NCBI RefSeq assembly: GCF_020171845.1
Contig: NZ_JAIVAM010000003.1
Span: forward strand, 529,836-593,835
DNA: 64,000 nucleotides
Direction: 5' to 3'
Source of the DNA: Cytobacillus kochii
GTDB taxonomy: Bacteria > Bacillota > Bacilli > Bacillales > Cytobacillaceae
The translations under genes and the position numbers were made by a program. This document shows, piece by piece, positions 35,652-43,992 of the stretch (positions within the stretch are counted from its first letter, which is position 1; each line of letters starts with the position of its first letter). The notes under the pieces are model-generated. The model was not told the origin of the DNA and made no database searches. It saw only the letters and a list, made by a program, of their open reading frames with translations.

Positions 35652-35738
35652 TCGCTCAAAATCAAGATGAGATAATTTGTCAAACTCAATTTCCCAAGCC
35701 ATTCTTTCATCTGTAAACCATCCAATATTCTTATCCAT
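35583..35738 (-). CDS. Small acidic protein on the opposite strand
   Basis: The 51-residue product (DERMAWEIEFDKLSHLDFERLDIEKEKLQQILSQLYDW in its middle) is helical and charged. It has a good ribosome site (GAGGAAATAGA) and is preceded by another tiny minus gene, which supports it as real. It overlaps the end of the M23 gene by about 70 bases. Confidence 0.5.
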   Translation of the reverse strand: MDKNIGWFTDERMAWEIEFDKLSHLDFERLDIEKEKLQQILSQLYDWKIIR

Positions 35739-35739
35739 T

Positions 35740-35826
35740 CTATTTCCTCGGATTCCTATTATCTTTTGCACTATCCATTATTTCATCAAATAATTCATCT
35801 GATTCGTCTTTTTTTAGTAAAGTCAA
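35740..35826 (-). CDS. Tiny acidic peptide, unknown
   Basis: A 28-residue frame starting at TTG 8 bases after AAGGAGG, rich in Asp/Glu/Lys. It ends just before the next minus start, suggesting a two-gene minus operon. Confidence 0.4.
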   Translation of the reverse strand: MTLLKKDESDELFDEIMDSAKDNRNPRK

Positions 35827-35886
35827 TTTTTTGTCCTCCTTATATGATTACATTCATATCATTAACAAAAGGAGATGAGTGTATAC

Positions 35887-36315
35887 ATGGAAAAACATAT
35901 TGAGATTCCCATTTATCTAAGAGAAGGAATTTTAAAGGACATAGATAACTATATTATTTACCAAAAGTCCAAAACATTAAATTTTCAAGATTCACAGAGT
36001 ACCTATGCTTCTGTTGAACAATTTGTTGTTGGGTGTGTTTGTCATTATTTGAAACAATTAAAATATCAAGAAGATTTATCAGGTTACACTGATTTAGGGA
36101 AGCCATATAAACTCAAGAATAAATTCAGAGATTATATGGATAAAAAAGGAGTTATTCCAGCAGATTTAGCGAAGAAAACTGGCATTGGAGCATCTAATAT
36201 CAGTCTTATCCTTAAGAATAAAAATCAGCCTTCATTGGATTACTTTTTAAGAATATGGATTGCTCTTGAGTGCCCTCAACTGGATAAAGTTCTATATAGA
36301 GAAGTTGAAAAATAA
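35887..36315 (+). CDS. XRE-type HTH protein with N-terminal extension
   Basis: The 142-residue product has an HTH near residues 90-140 (DYMDKKGVIPADLAKKTGIGASNISLILKNKNQPSLDYFLRIWIAL) after a helical 80-residue domain (IPIYLREGILKDIDNYIIYQKS...EQFVVGCVCHYLKQL). The ATG at 35875 is inside the AAAGGAGATGA ribosome site, so ATG at 35887 is preferred. It probably regulates the membrane genes that follow. Confidence 0.75.
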   Translation: MEKHIEIPIYLREGILKDIDNYIIYQKSKTLNFQDSQSTYASVEQFVVGCVCHYLKQLKYQEDLSGYTDLGKPYKLKNKFRDYMDKKGVIPADLAKKTGIGASNISLILKNKNQPSLDYFLRIWIALECPQLDKVLYREVEK

Positions 36316-36402
36316 AAACTTTTATTTTAAAAGTTGAATAGGACAATTTTCTACTTGAGTATCAATGAATATATTAAAGTATCAAGATAAGGAGTGATTT
36401 GA

Positions 36403-36591
36403 ATGGGGATCGGCACAGTATTTGTTGTAGGTTCTTTAGTTAAAATAGCATCTGTTTGTTGCATAGGGTTGGGAACAACTTCTTTTATAAAGTTTTTCCA
36501 TGATTACGAGTTAAAATTTAAAAAGAAAGGTGATTATAATGCAACCAATCAAGGTGAATCTTTGCGTGAGAAAGCCCAAAAATTATCTTAA
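36403..36591 (+). CDS. Small membrane protein
   Basis: The 62-residue product has one hydrophobic segment (VFVVGSLVKIASVCCIGLGTTSF) and a basic C-terminus. The start has AAGGAG 9 bases upstream. Its end overlaps the next gene. Function unknown. Confidence 0.6.
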   Translation: MGIGTVFVVGSLVKIASVCCIGLGTTSFIKFFHDYELKFKKKGDYNATNQGESLREKAQKLS

Positions 36592-37057
36592 TTATCATTT
36601 ATCAACTTTCTACCTGAATGAAAATTTTACAATGGGGTTAGTAAAGGAGGTGGAAAATCTCAGCCCCAAACAAAGAAAATACATCAAGAGGAATATTCAG
36701 CTATTCATTTCAACGACAGCAAGTTTTCTAACATTGTCATCAAAGTCAATGGCAAGCGCACAAATTACACATTCGGAGCAAGTAATCACAGGGATACCAA
36801 CAGAGCTTCTACAAACGACACAAGAATTAATCGGTTTGGCAGTAGGAAGTTCAGTATTACTAACTATTTTACTTTTGATTGGAGCAGGTACTTTAAGACA
36901 GTTCAGAAAGAAAAAAGAAGCTTCAGAATGGACAGTAGACATAATAAAAGGGTTCATTCAAATAATGATCGCAACACCACTCGTTTTCATTCTTTATTAT
37001 CTAACAACCATCATTTTAGGAAACTTCGCTCAATTCTCCCAACCATTTCAAGGTTAA
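36539..37057 (+). CDS. Two-helix membrane protein, VirB2/pilin-like
   Basis: The product of about 172 residues has a basic N-part (SPKQRKYIKRNIQL) and then a signal-like segment (FISTTASFLTLSSKSMASAQ). Two long hydrophobic helices follow (LIGLAVGSSVLLTILLLIGAGTL and FIQIMIATPLVFILYYLTTIILGNF) with a short basic loop between. This layout resembles TrbC/VirB2-type conjugation subunits. Start is uncertain: ATG 36539 has AAAGGTG upstream, but a much stronger AAAGGAGGTGG at about 36646 has no standard start at the right spacing. Confidence 0.5.
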   Translation: MQPIKVNLCVRKPKNYLNYHLSTFYLNENFTMGLVKEVENLSPKQRKYIKRNIQLFISTTASFLTLSSKSMASAQITHSEQVITGIPTELLQTTQELIGLAVGSSVLLTILLLIGAGTLRQFRKKKEASEWTVDIIKGFIQIMIATPLVFILYYLTTIILGNFAQFSQPFQG

Positions 37058-38199
37058 GTAAAGCTTCAATTCTCCCATTCGCTGTTATGACTTCATCCTT
37101 TCTATACTCAGGCATAGCAAAAGCAGCCACTTTAAAAGATACTTTATTTGAACAAAAAGGAATACTCACTAAAGACTTCTCAGGTGAAGACAAAACAACC
37201 TTTCTCGGAATAGGTGAACTAATAAATAATTTAACTATCGCAATAAACTGGCTAAAAGATATCAAACAACATATCTACGACTTCTCCATTGATATATTTT
37301 CCTTTGTTTTTGAAATGTTAATGGTCATAGGATTGCAAACGCCTAGCTTTATATTCAACAATCCCTACACCATAAACACAACAGTGACTTTTTCCTTAAT
37401 ATCAATTAGCATCATCATCTTACTCACTATTTACGAGTCTATCATACAAATGTTTAGTAAAGTTTCTAAAAAAAGTTACACTCCTTTTATGAAAATAATG
37501 AAAAGGCTGCCTATAGCAATAGGAATTTCAGGATTTGCTCCTTTTCTATTCCAACAAGCATTTAAACTCCTAAATAAAATAACAAGAGGTATCACTGGCT
37601 TAGGGGGGAACATCTTTAAACAGAACAATTTTAGTGAAATCATATCATTAAGTGGAATAGATGTGCTTGGTATGGTTTTGTTTGACATTGTTGCTCTTGG
37701 TTTGATTATTCCTATCCTATTACAAGGAGGGAGAAGATGGTGGGATTTATTTTGTCTATGCGTAGCAAGCCCCCTAGCATTAACTGCATGGATATTTGAT
37801 AGGCATCGGCACATGTTTAATATATGGTTTAATTCCATCAAGCGTCTTTCTATGATCCAATTAGTTATTGCTACTTTTATTGTCTTAATGGGATTATTTT
37901 TATATGGTGCACGATTTATAGCTGCGGATTTATGGGCTATTAAAATATTGATTATTCTTGGTGCATTATATCGAATTGCGAATCCACCTAATTTTGTAAA
38001 ATCTTACACGAGAGGCGAGCAAGATGTAGTAGAACTTTTCGATAGCTATAAAAAGACAGCTCAGGGTGTTTATAATACGGTCACACTTAAAAACCTAAAA
38101 CCTTTAAATTTCTACAGAAAACAAAAAACACTAGCAGCAACAAAGACCGCATTAAGAATGAAGCATGGTAAAAGATTTGTAGATAATTTAATCAAATAA
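36928..38199 (+). CDS. Polytopic membrane protein, VirB6/TrbL-like
   Basis: The frame encodes at least six hydrophobic helices (for example TVTFSLISISIIILLTIYES, GMVLFDIVALGLIIPILL, LIQLVIATFIVLMGLFLYGAR, and IKILIILGALY). A signal-like start (SILPFAVMTSSFLYSGIAKA) sits near codon 45-65, resembling the conjugation-pore VirB6/TrbL proteins of Gram-positive elements. The first 40 codons look like shadow coding (His/Asn/Arg-rich) and overlap the previous gene in another frame. No start with a ribosome site is visible before codon 50. A -1 frameshift from the previous gene or a non-standard start is possible. Confidence 0.55.
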   Translation: MDSRHNKRVHSNNDRNTTRFHSLLSNNHHFRKLRSILPTISRLSKASILPFAVMTSSFLYSGIAKAATLKDTLFEQKGILTKDFSGEDKTTFLGIGELINNLTIAINWLKDIKQHIYDFSIDIFSFVFEMLMVIGLQTPSFIFNNPYTINTTVTFSLISISIIILLTIYESIIQMFSKVSKKSYTPFMKIMKRLPIAIGISGFAPFLFQQAFKLLNKITRGITGLGGNIFKQNNFSEIISLSGIDVLGMVLFDIVALGLIIPILLQGGRRWWDLFCLCVASPLALTAWIFDRHRHMFNIWFNSIKRLSMIQLVIATFIVLMGLFLYGARFIAADLWAIKILIILGALYRIANPPNFVKSYTRGEQDVVELFDSYKKTAQGVYNTVTLKNLKPLNFYRKQKTLAATKTALRMKHGKRFVDNLIK

Positions 38200-38203
38200 G
38201 GAG

Positions 38204-40408
38204 ATGATTCTCATTTATTTAAACAAAATCATTAATAAAACTCCTTTAGTAAATAAAAGTAACAACTTCTATCAAGTGAACGATATGGCAGACATATTAG
38301 AAAGGATTTTATCTTCTAGATACATCGGTAATGGAGTGTATTCTGTTGAACAGGTGAAAGCAGGAGAAGAGATTGTTAACTTTTTAATGACACCAAGTTT
38401 TGATAAATATCCATATAAAGCAGCAACTAGTACTTTAGAAATTGAAGAAAATACTAATATCTTTTCCTTGTCTTTAAACAGTCCAACATTTCTACCTTTA
38501 GACATAAATCAAAAATTAGATTTACTAAAAGAGCTTGCTAATTTAGATGATGACTCGTATATTCAAATTTTATTTTGTAAGAGAACTGACAATTGGAGAG
38601 TCCCACTTATAAATAAATACGAGGCTTATTTAAAGGGTAATACCAATCCCCTAGACAATACACTGTTATGCAATGTTCAAACTAAAGTAATTAACTTTTT
38701 GTCCTCTGTGACAGGTGTAAATGAAACAATAGATGAGATAGAAGAAATAGAAAATAAAATATTGCAAGACGGTTTTAGAATTGAAGTTAGATTAGTGGCC
38801 AGCGATTCGGTTGTAAAGAATGTTAACGAATCACTTAAATCAATAACGCTATTCAATTCTGCTCAATTTAATCAAGTAGAAACATTGGAATACGCACCTT
38901 ATTTACAATCTAGATCCTTTAGACATGAATCAGTTGATATTATCTTTTCTAAGCAAGAGCTTCTTCTACTATTACAGAAAGAAACTACTTTTAAACCTAT
39001 TACTAATAATTCAAGCATAAAAGCAATCAATTCTACACCACAAAATAATAGTGCGCTTCAAATATTAGCTGATCCACCGCCCCAACAAATTGCAAATGAA
39101 TCAAAAGAGAAATTGCTAAATCAAGGTCTAAAAAGAATAAAGCTAATAAAACAAGATTTGAAAATTAAGGAAATTGTTAAGTCAGCTAGTGTTCAAATCA
39201 TAAAAGCCTATATTCCAAAAGATAAAGCTTATAGTAACTTTAAAAACAAAATTGAAGATATTAGAGCAGCTACAGGTAATCAAAATATTACTCTCGAGAT
39301 AGGAGATGAACCCGATATCATTAACTTTTGTTTACCACAGGATCAACAACACCCAATTTATCTTAAAACTTTTTTAGAGAGCCCTCAATTTGAAAAGTTT
39401 AAGCAGGATAATGAGCTACCTATTATCATTGGAGAAAAAACAGACGGAAAACCCTTATTTGGCTCACTGACTAACTTCAGACATATGCTAGTATCAGGAA
39501 CTAGCGGAAGTGGTAAGAGTGTATTTGTAAATACAGTTATAACTACACTGTTGCTTTCTGTTCCGTCTGATCGACTTAATTTATATCTGATTGATCCTAA
39601 GTTTGTAGAATTATCAGTATATGAAACATTCCCTCAAACTAAGAAACTAGTCACCGATATGATGGATTCATTAGTGCTATTAAATAAAATTTGCATACAA
39701 ATGGATAAACGATATGAATTATTTAAGGAGCAAGGTGTAAAAAACATTCAAGATTACAACCAAAAAGAAGATAATCGTATACCTTATATGGTTATTGTAA
39801 TTGATGAGTTTGCAGATTTAATGATAACAAATAAAACAGTAGAAAACTATATTATAAGGATTGCTCAAAAAGGTAGGGCAGCAGGCATACACCTTATTTT
39901 AGCTACTCAAAGACCATCAGTTGATGTAGTAACAGGATTAATTAAAGCAAACATGCCTGTTAGAATTTCATTTAAGGTAGCATCTGGCACAGATAGTCGA
40001 ACTATACTTGATAAAACAGGGGCAGAAAAATTAATGGGAAAAGGAGATGGGATAGCTAAAATAGAAGGCTGCCTGAATGAGTTAGAAAGGTTTCAAGCGC
40101 CTGTTATATCCATGGACAGTGAAGAAGAGGGGAGAATATTTGAACAATTGTCTAATTATTTTTCAGAGTTGCCGACTTCAAAGGATGAAATAGACGATGT
40201 AAGAATATTGACTCCCATAGAAAAGTTAAAAGCACATATTGCTCAAACTGGTGAAACAAGAATCAGCGAGTTACAAAAAATGATGGGTATACGAATAAAT
40301 GATGTTAGCAATCTTGTTAAGGAATTAGTTCAAGAAGGGTGGCTTCAAAAAGAAGGTAGGGGATATAAATTAATAATAAGCGAAGAAGAACTCGAAGAAT
40401 GGAGATAA
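38204..40408 (+). CDS. FtsK/SpoIIIE-type DNA translocase without membrane domain
   Basis: The 734-residue product has a Walker A SGTSGSGKSVFVN (about 430-440), the FtsK block LNLYLIDPKFVELS, Walker B MVIVIDEFADL (about 528), RIAQKGRAAGIHLILATQRPSVDVVTGLIKANMPVRI and GAEKLMGKGDG, all typical of FtsK motors. The last 70 residues form a winged helix (ISELQKMMGIRINDVSNLVKELVQEGWL), like the gamma domain that reads DNA orientation signals. The first 400 residues hold no membrane helix. It could move or segregate the phage genome or act as a coupling ATPase for the membrane proteins upstream. ATG 38204 lies within AAGGAGATGA, so an ATT at 38213 is an alternative start. Confidence 0.92.
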   Translation: MILIYLNKIINKTPLVNKSNNFYQVNDMADILERILSSRYIGNGVYSVEQVKAGEEIVNFLMTPSFDKYPYKAATSTLEIEENTNIFSLSLNSPTFLPLDINQKLDLLKELANLDDDSYIQILFCKRTDNWRVPLINKYEAYLKGNTNPLDNTLLCNVQTKVINFLSSVTGVNETIDEIEEIENKILQDGFRIEVRLVASDSVVKNVNESLKSITLFNSAQFNQVETLEYAPYLQSRSFRHESVDIIFSKQELLLLLQKETTFKPITNNSSIKAINSTPQNNSALQILADPPPQQIANESKEKLLNQGLKRIKLIKQDLKIKEIVKSASVQIIKAYIPKDKAYSNFKNKIEDIRAATGNQNITLEIGDEPDIINFCLPQDQQHPIYLKTFLESPQFEKFKQDNELPIIIGEKTDGKPLFGSLTNFRHMLVSGTSGSGKSVFVNTVITTLLLSVPSDRLNLYLIDPKFVELSVYETFPQTKKLVTDMMDSLVLLNKICIQMDKRYELFKEQGVKNIQDYNQKEDNRIPYMVIVIDEFADLMITNKTVENYIIRIAQKGRAAGIHLILATQRPSVDVVTGLIKANMPVRISFKVASGTDSRTILDKTGAEKLMGKGDGIAKIEGCLNELERFQAPVISMDSEEEGRIFEQLSNYFSELPTSKDEIDDVRILTPIEKLKAHIAQTGETRISELQKMMGIRINDVSNLVKELVQEGWLQKEGRGYKLIISEEELEEWR

Positions 40409-40430
40409 AAAACCTCTATTCTTTTTTCTT
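40397..40430 (+). terminator. Rho-independent terminator overlapping the FtsK stop
   Basis: GAATGGAG pairs with CTCTATTC (one G-U) across a 9-base loop, followed by TTTTTTCTT. Confidence 0.85.
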
Positions 40431-40439
40431 GTCAACTTG

Positions 40440-40468
40440 TTGACATTTAATTATAAATAACTTAATAT
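40440..40468 (+). promoter_or_regulatory. Sigma-A promoter with motif inside spacer
   Basis: A perfect -35 TTGACA and a weak -10 TAATAT are spaced by 17 bases that contain a full copy of the recurrent motif (AATTATAAATAACTTAATA). Here a protein bound to the motif would cover the promoter. Confidence 0.65.
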
Positions 40469-40470
40469 AA
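40449..40470 (+). promoter_or_regulatory. Directional motif copy
   Basis: AATTATAAATAACTTAATA followed by TAA, about 25 bases before the small HTH gene. Confidence 0.7.
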
Positions 40471-40494
40471 ATTTATCAAAAGGAGGTGAACACG

Positions 40495-40662
40495 ATACTA
40501 AGCGGTAAAGAACTAAAGATTAAAAGAATCATAGCTAACAAGAAAGCTAGTGATATTGCTAAATACCTTAACGTACATAAGAGTTACATAAGTAAACTAG
40601 AAAAAGAAACAAGAGACATACCTATACACATATATGAGAAATGGTTGGACTATTTTAATTGA
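40495..40662 (+). CDS. Small XRE-like HTH protein, apparent ATA start
   Basis: The 55-residue product (LSGKELKIKRIIANKKASDIAKYLNVHKSYISKLEKETRDIPIHIYEKW within it) is a compact HTH. The strong AAAGGAGGTGA ribosome site is 6-8 bases before ATA, and the domain begins with the very next codon. The only canonical in-frame start upstream, GTG at 40486, is part of the ribosome site. It precedes the RecD2-like gene. Confidence 0.65.
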   Translation: MLSGKELKIKRIIANKKASDIAKYLNVHKSYISKLEKETRDIPIHIYEKWLDYFN

Positions 40663-40680
40663 AAATAAATTAATATAAGG
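40657..40680 (+). promoter_or_regulatory. Directional motif copy before RecD2-like gene
   Basis: AATTGAAAATAAATTAATA overlapping the HTH gene's stop and running directly into the ribosome site GGGGTG of the next gene. There is no room for a separate sigma promoter. Confidence 0.7.
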
Positions 40681-40689
40681 GGTGTTGAA

Positions 40690-42987
40690 TTGACTGGATT
40701 AATTAACGTAACAGCACAAGTCAGTAGAGAACTATTCTATAATCAGGAAGATATGTATGGAGTATTCGCATTTAGGTTAATCAAAGGCTCAGAATTCATA
40801 AACATAGACAGGAACAATTTTGTAGTATCTGGTAATTGCCATTCTCTAGTTGAAGGGAAGGAATATAATTTCACTATAAAACCCAGTTGGAGTAAGAAGT
40901 ATGGGGATGGTTATGAATTCGTTGAATTTGAAAAGCAAAAGCTGAATACAGTTGAAGATCAAAGAGAATATTTAAGACAGATATTGCCACCATCTGAGGT
41001 TAATAGTTTAATAGCAGCTTATCCTAACGAAAAATTAGTTGATTTAATCAAAGAAGGCAATATTGATATTAATTTACTAAACGGAATTAAAGAGGCTAAG
41101 TTAGAGAAAATAACTAGTCGAGTTCTAATGTATGAAAATCTGCAACTGGCCTTAATTGAATTAAAAGGGTTAGGTATTACCATGACTGCACTTCAGAGAC
41201 TTGTTTCTCATTTTGGTTCTGAAGCTTTACTAATCGATAAGATAAAAGAAAATATATATGTCCTTACTGAAGTTGATTTGTTTGGATTCTTAAAAGTAGA
41301 TGAATATGCTATGAAAAGGGGAGACAGTTTAGTTTCATCTTACAGAATTAAAGCTTGCTTTGAACACATATTGAAAGAGGTAGAAAAAGATGGTCATAGT
41401 TGGATTGAATTAGAAGATGCTATAAGGAGAGCAGAGGAACTACTGAAAATTGACACAGAATTAATTGTAGACTTCATCAATAAACTCAAAGACAAACCAG
41501 GAAAATTTCATTTGGATTTAAACAGGTTCGCTTTGAAAAAGAATTTTTACTATGAGAATGAAATTAAGAAAAAGTTGGATATATTGCTTAAGTCATATCA
41601 ACCGAGTAAAGATTTAATTAATATCGAGTTAATTGAAAAAGAAAATAAAATTACATATACAGAAGAACAAAGAGATGCTATAAATTTAGCAAATAATAGT
41701 GGTGTATTCATTCTGAATGGTAAAGCAGGCACAGGGAAAACAACCGTTTTAAAGGGTGTTATAGACGCTATGAGGGGTTTTAATTATGCTACTTGTGCTT
41801 TATCTGGAAAGGCAGCTAAAGTTCTTGAGAGTAAAGGCATTAGATCCATGACGATACACAGACTATTAAAGATTGGGAAGGATGGAAGGTTTGTCTATAA
41901 CGAAGATAATCCCTTACCTTATCAAACTATAATAATTGATGAGTCTTCTATGGTAAATAGTTATCTTTTTTATTCTTTAGTAATGGCCATAAGAAAAGGT
42001 TCAAGATTAATAATTGTTGGAGATAATGGTCAATTGCCAGCTATTGGAGTAGGAGCTATATTCGATGACCTTGTAAGCACTAAATTTTATCCTAACAAAG
42101 AATTAACACAGGTACACAGACAAGCTCAGAAAAGTGGAATCTTAACGACAGCCAATGAGATAAGAGAAGGAAACAAAATAAGCCATAGATATGACACTGG
42201 AACAAAAGTATTTGGTGAGCTAGAAGATATGGTTTTGATTCCTGTTGATGATCGAGAGGATATATTCAGTCATATTTTATCCATTGCTGAAGATTACTAT
42301 GAAAAATATGGCGAGGCAACATTTAATGATTTTCAAATCCTTACAGCATTAAAAACAAGGGGAGTAAACAGTGTAAAAAATTTAAATATACAGTTGCAAG
42401 GTATTTTTAATGACCAAAAAAAAGACTACATTGAGAAGAATGGATATCAGTTTAGAGAAGGTGACAAAGTAATACAAAATGGAAACTTCTATAAGGCCAT
42501 GTATTTCTCTGATTTAGACTCTTATTTAAGTAATAATTCATACAGTCCAGAAGATGAGTCACTTTTCATGTCAATGGGGTTTGAATTTGATGATGATGAG
42601 CCTAAAATTGAAACTTGTGATGTCTTCAATGGGACAATGGGGATTATTAGATATATCAATTGGGATAAAAAAGAAGTTCTTATCCAGTTTGAGGACAGTG
42701 AAGATTTAGTTTTATATGATCAACAAGACTTGAAAATGGTTGAGCTCGGTTATGCAATCACAATTCATAAATCACAGGGGATTGGTGTGAAAAATGTCTT
42801 AGCGACCTTTGACTATGTTGCTTTTAAAATGCTTTCAAGACAATTGTTATATACTGCTTGGACTAGAGCAAGCCAAAAACTAGTTGTAATTTGTGAAAAT
42901 GGTGCTCTACATAAAGGAATTGAAGTTGATCATGGTTCTACTAGAAACACATTCTTGAAATATATCATTCTTGAGGAAGCTAACTAA
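40690..42987 (+). CDS. RecD2-like SF1B helicase
   Basis: The 765-residue product has an N-terminal region of about 330 residues with helix-hairpin-helix-like segments (LGITMTALQRLVSHFG). The helicase core follows: LNGKAGTGKTTVLKG (Walker A, about 341), IIIDESSMVNSYLFYSL (motif II, about 414), VGDNGQLPAIGVGAIFDDL, LTQVHRQA, GYAITIHKSQG and LLYTAWTRASQKL. This matches RecD2, a 5'-3' helicase without RecBC. It probably helps phage replication or recombination. TTG start after GGGGTGTTGAA. Confidence 0.92.
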   Translation: MTGLINVTAQVSRELFYNQEDMYGVFAFRLIKGSEFINIDRNNFVVSGNCHSLVEGKEYNFTIKPSWSKKYGDGYEFVEFEKQKLNTVEDQREYLRQILPPSEVNSLIAAYPNEKLVDLIKEGNIDINLLNGIKEAKLEKITSRVLMYENLQLALIELKGLGITMTALQRLVSHFGSEALLIDKIKENIYVLTEVDLFGFLKVDEYAMKRGDSLVSSYRIKACFEHILKEVEKDGHSWIELEDAIRRAEELLKIDTELIVDFINKLKDKPGKFHLDLNRFALKKNFYYENEIKKKLDILLKSYQPSKDLINIELIEKENKITYTEEQRDAINLANNSGVFILNGKAGTGKTTVLKGVIDAMRGFNYATCALSGKAAKVLESKGIRSMTIHRLLKIGKDGRFVYNEDNPLPYQTIIIDESSMVNSYLFYSLVMAIRKGSRLIIVGDNGQLPAIGVGAIFDDLVSTKFYPNKELTQVHRQAQKSGILTTANEIREGNKISHRYDTGTKVFGELEDMVLIPVDDREDIFSHILSIAEDYYEKYGEATFNDFQILTALKTRGVNSVKNLNIQLQGIFNDQKKDYIEKNGYQFREGDKVIQNGNFYKAMYFSDLDSYLSNNSYSPEDESLFMSMGFEFDDDEPKIETCDVFNGTMGIIRYINWDKKEVLIQFEDSEDLVLYDQQDLKMVELGYAITIHKSQGIGVKNVLATFDYVAFKMLSRQLLYTAWTRASQKLVVICENGALHKGIEVDHGSTRNTFLKYIILEEAN

Positions 42988-42990
42988 ACA

Positions 42991-43830
42991 ATGTGTAATA
43001 CTTTAAATTTTCATCCGATGGAAAGCAAAATCTTTATGCCTAATGAACTGTTTCAAGATTTAAGTGTTTTAAAAACTAAAGGGAGTAACCATATCACTTT
43101 TGCATATTCTTTTTATTATTTAATTAGTTGGCTATATAGATTTGCTAAATACGATCAATTCCATTTAACTATTAGAGAATTGAAAGAGATATTGGGATAC
43201 AACAAAACTTATGGAGGGTTGGATTATATAATTAAAAAAGGTGGTGTATTAGACCAGATAGGATACACTTCTCATGCTAATAACTATCCTATCGCTTGGG
43301 AATACGATACTGAATTAAAATTCACTTTACTAAATGAATTAGATAATGAAACCCAATCAATTATTAAATCTAATAAAAGTAGAAAATACAGTATTAAACT
43401 GCCAGCTAAAGGATTCTATAGAAATAAGGATTCTGATTATTTTGACGGAACATTCTACGAGGTTGATAGAACACATCTTATTCCGTTTGAAGCTTTTAAG
43501 TTTTCAATGTCTAAAAAAGAATTGGGGTGTACAGGATTCTATTTATGGAGCTATCTCAAAATGAGAACTCAACAGTTTGAGAATGGATATGACTCATGTA
43601 TTGATGATCTATCTGTGGAAACTATGATACCAAGAAGCACTTTGTTGCAATACTTGGTTCTTTTAAGAGAATATAGAATGATCACCTGTGATTACAATCA
43701 AAATTTCTTTAGCTTTAATTTATTGAAAGAAGAAAGAAAAGCTAATACATACAGGGTAAATGATTTTGAAGAGTTTTCGGATTTAAAGCTGCAAGTTACT
43801 ACAATGAAATTCATTGGTAGTAAAAAATAA
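42991..43830 (+). CDS. Putative replication/DNA-binding protein with winged helices
   Basis: The 279-residue product is likely all winged-helix and helical (YLISWLYRFAKYDQFHLTIRELKEILGYNKTYGGLDYIIKKGGVLDQIGYTS, and CIDDLSVETMIPRSTLLQYLVLLREYRMITCDYNQNFFSF in the C-terminal half). Two such domains between a RecD2-like and a UvrD-like helicase, with a large inverted repeat directly downstream, make a replication initiator plausible. No known family is recognised with certainty. Confidence 0.55.
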   Translation: MCNTLNFHPMESKIFMPNELFQDLSVLKTKGSNHITFAYSFYYLISWLYRFAKYDQFHLTIRELKEILGYNKTYGGLDYIIKKGGVLDQIGYTSHANNYPIAWEYDTELKFTLLNELDNETQSIIKSNKSRKYSIKLPAKGFYRNKDSDYFDGTFYEVDRTHLIPFEAFKFSMSKKELGCTGFYLWSYLKMRTQQFENGYDSCIDDLSVETMIPRSTLLQYLVLLREYRMITCDYNQNFFSFNLLKEERKANTYRVNDFEEFSDLKLQVTTMKFIGSKK

Positions 43831-43846
43831 AATCGATTTAAAAATC

Positions 43847-43965
43847 GAATGTTATAGAAATCTGGACTACATATAATATATATATTATATAAGAGTTTAA
43901 TTAAAAATAAATTAATACTAAGTTATTAATATATATTATATGTAGTCCGAAAACCTATAACATTC
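43847..43965. repeat. Large imperfect inverted repeat, possible replication site
   Basis: The outer arms GAATGTTATAG / CTATAACATTC are perfect (11 bp). After 6-base unmatched segments the inner arms share 20 bp beginning GGACTACATATAATATATAT. The unpaired centre of about 35 bases holds a copy of the recurrent motif (AATTAAAAATAAATTAATA). A small palindrome TCGATTT-AA-AAATCGA precedes it. There is no T tail, so it is not a simple terminator. Confidence 0.85.
43899..43920 (+). promoter_or_regulatory. Directional motif copy inside the inverted repeat
   Basis: AATTAAAAATAAATTAATA, then CTA, in the loop of the large inverted repeat and pointing to the UvrD-like gene. Confidence 0.65.
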
Positions 43966-43992
43966 AAAAATACAATTCCAGGAGGAAATAAA

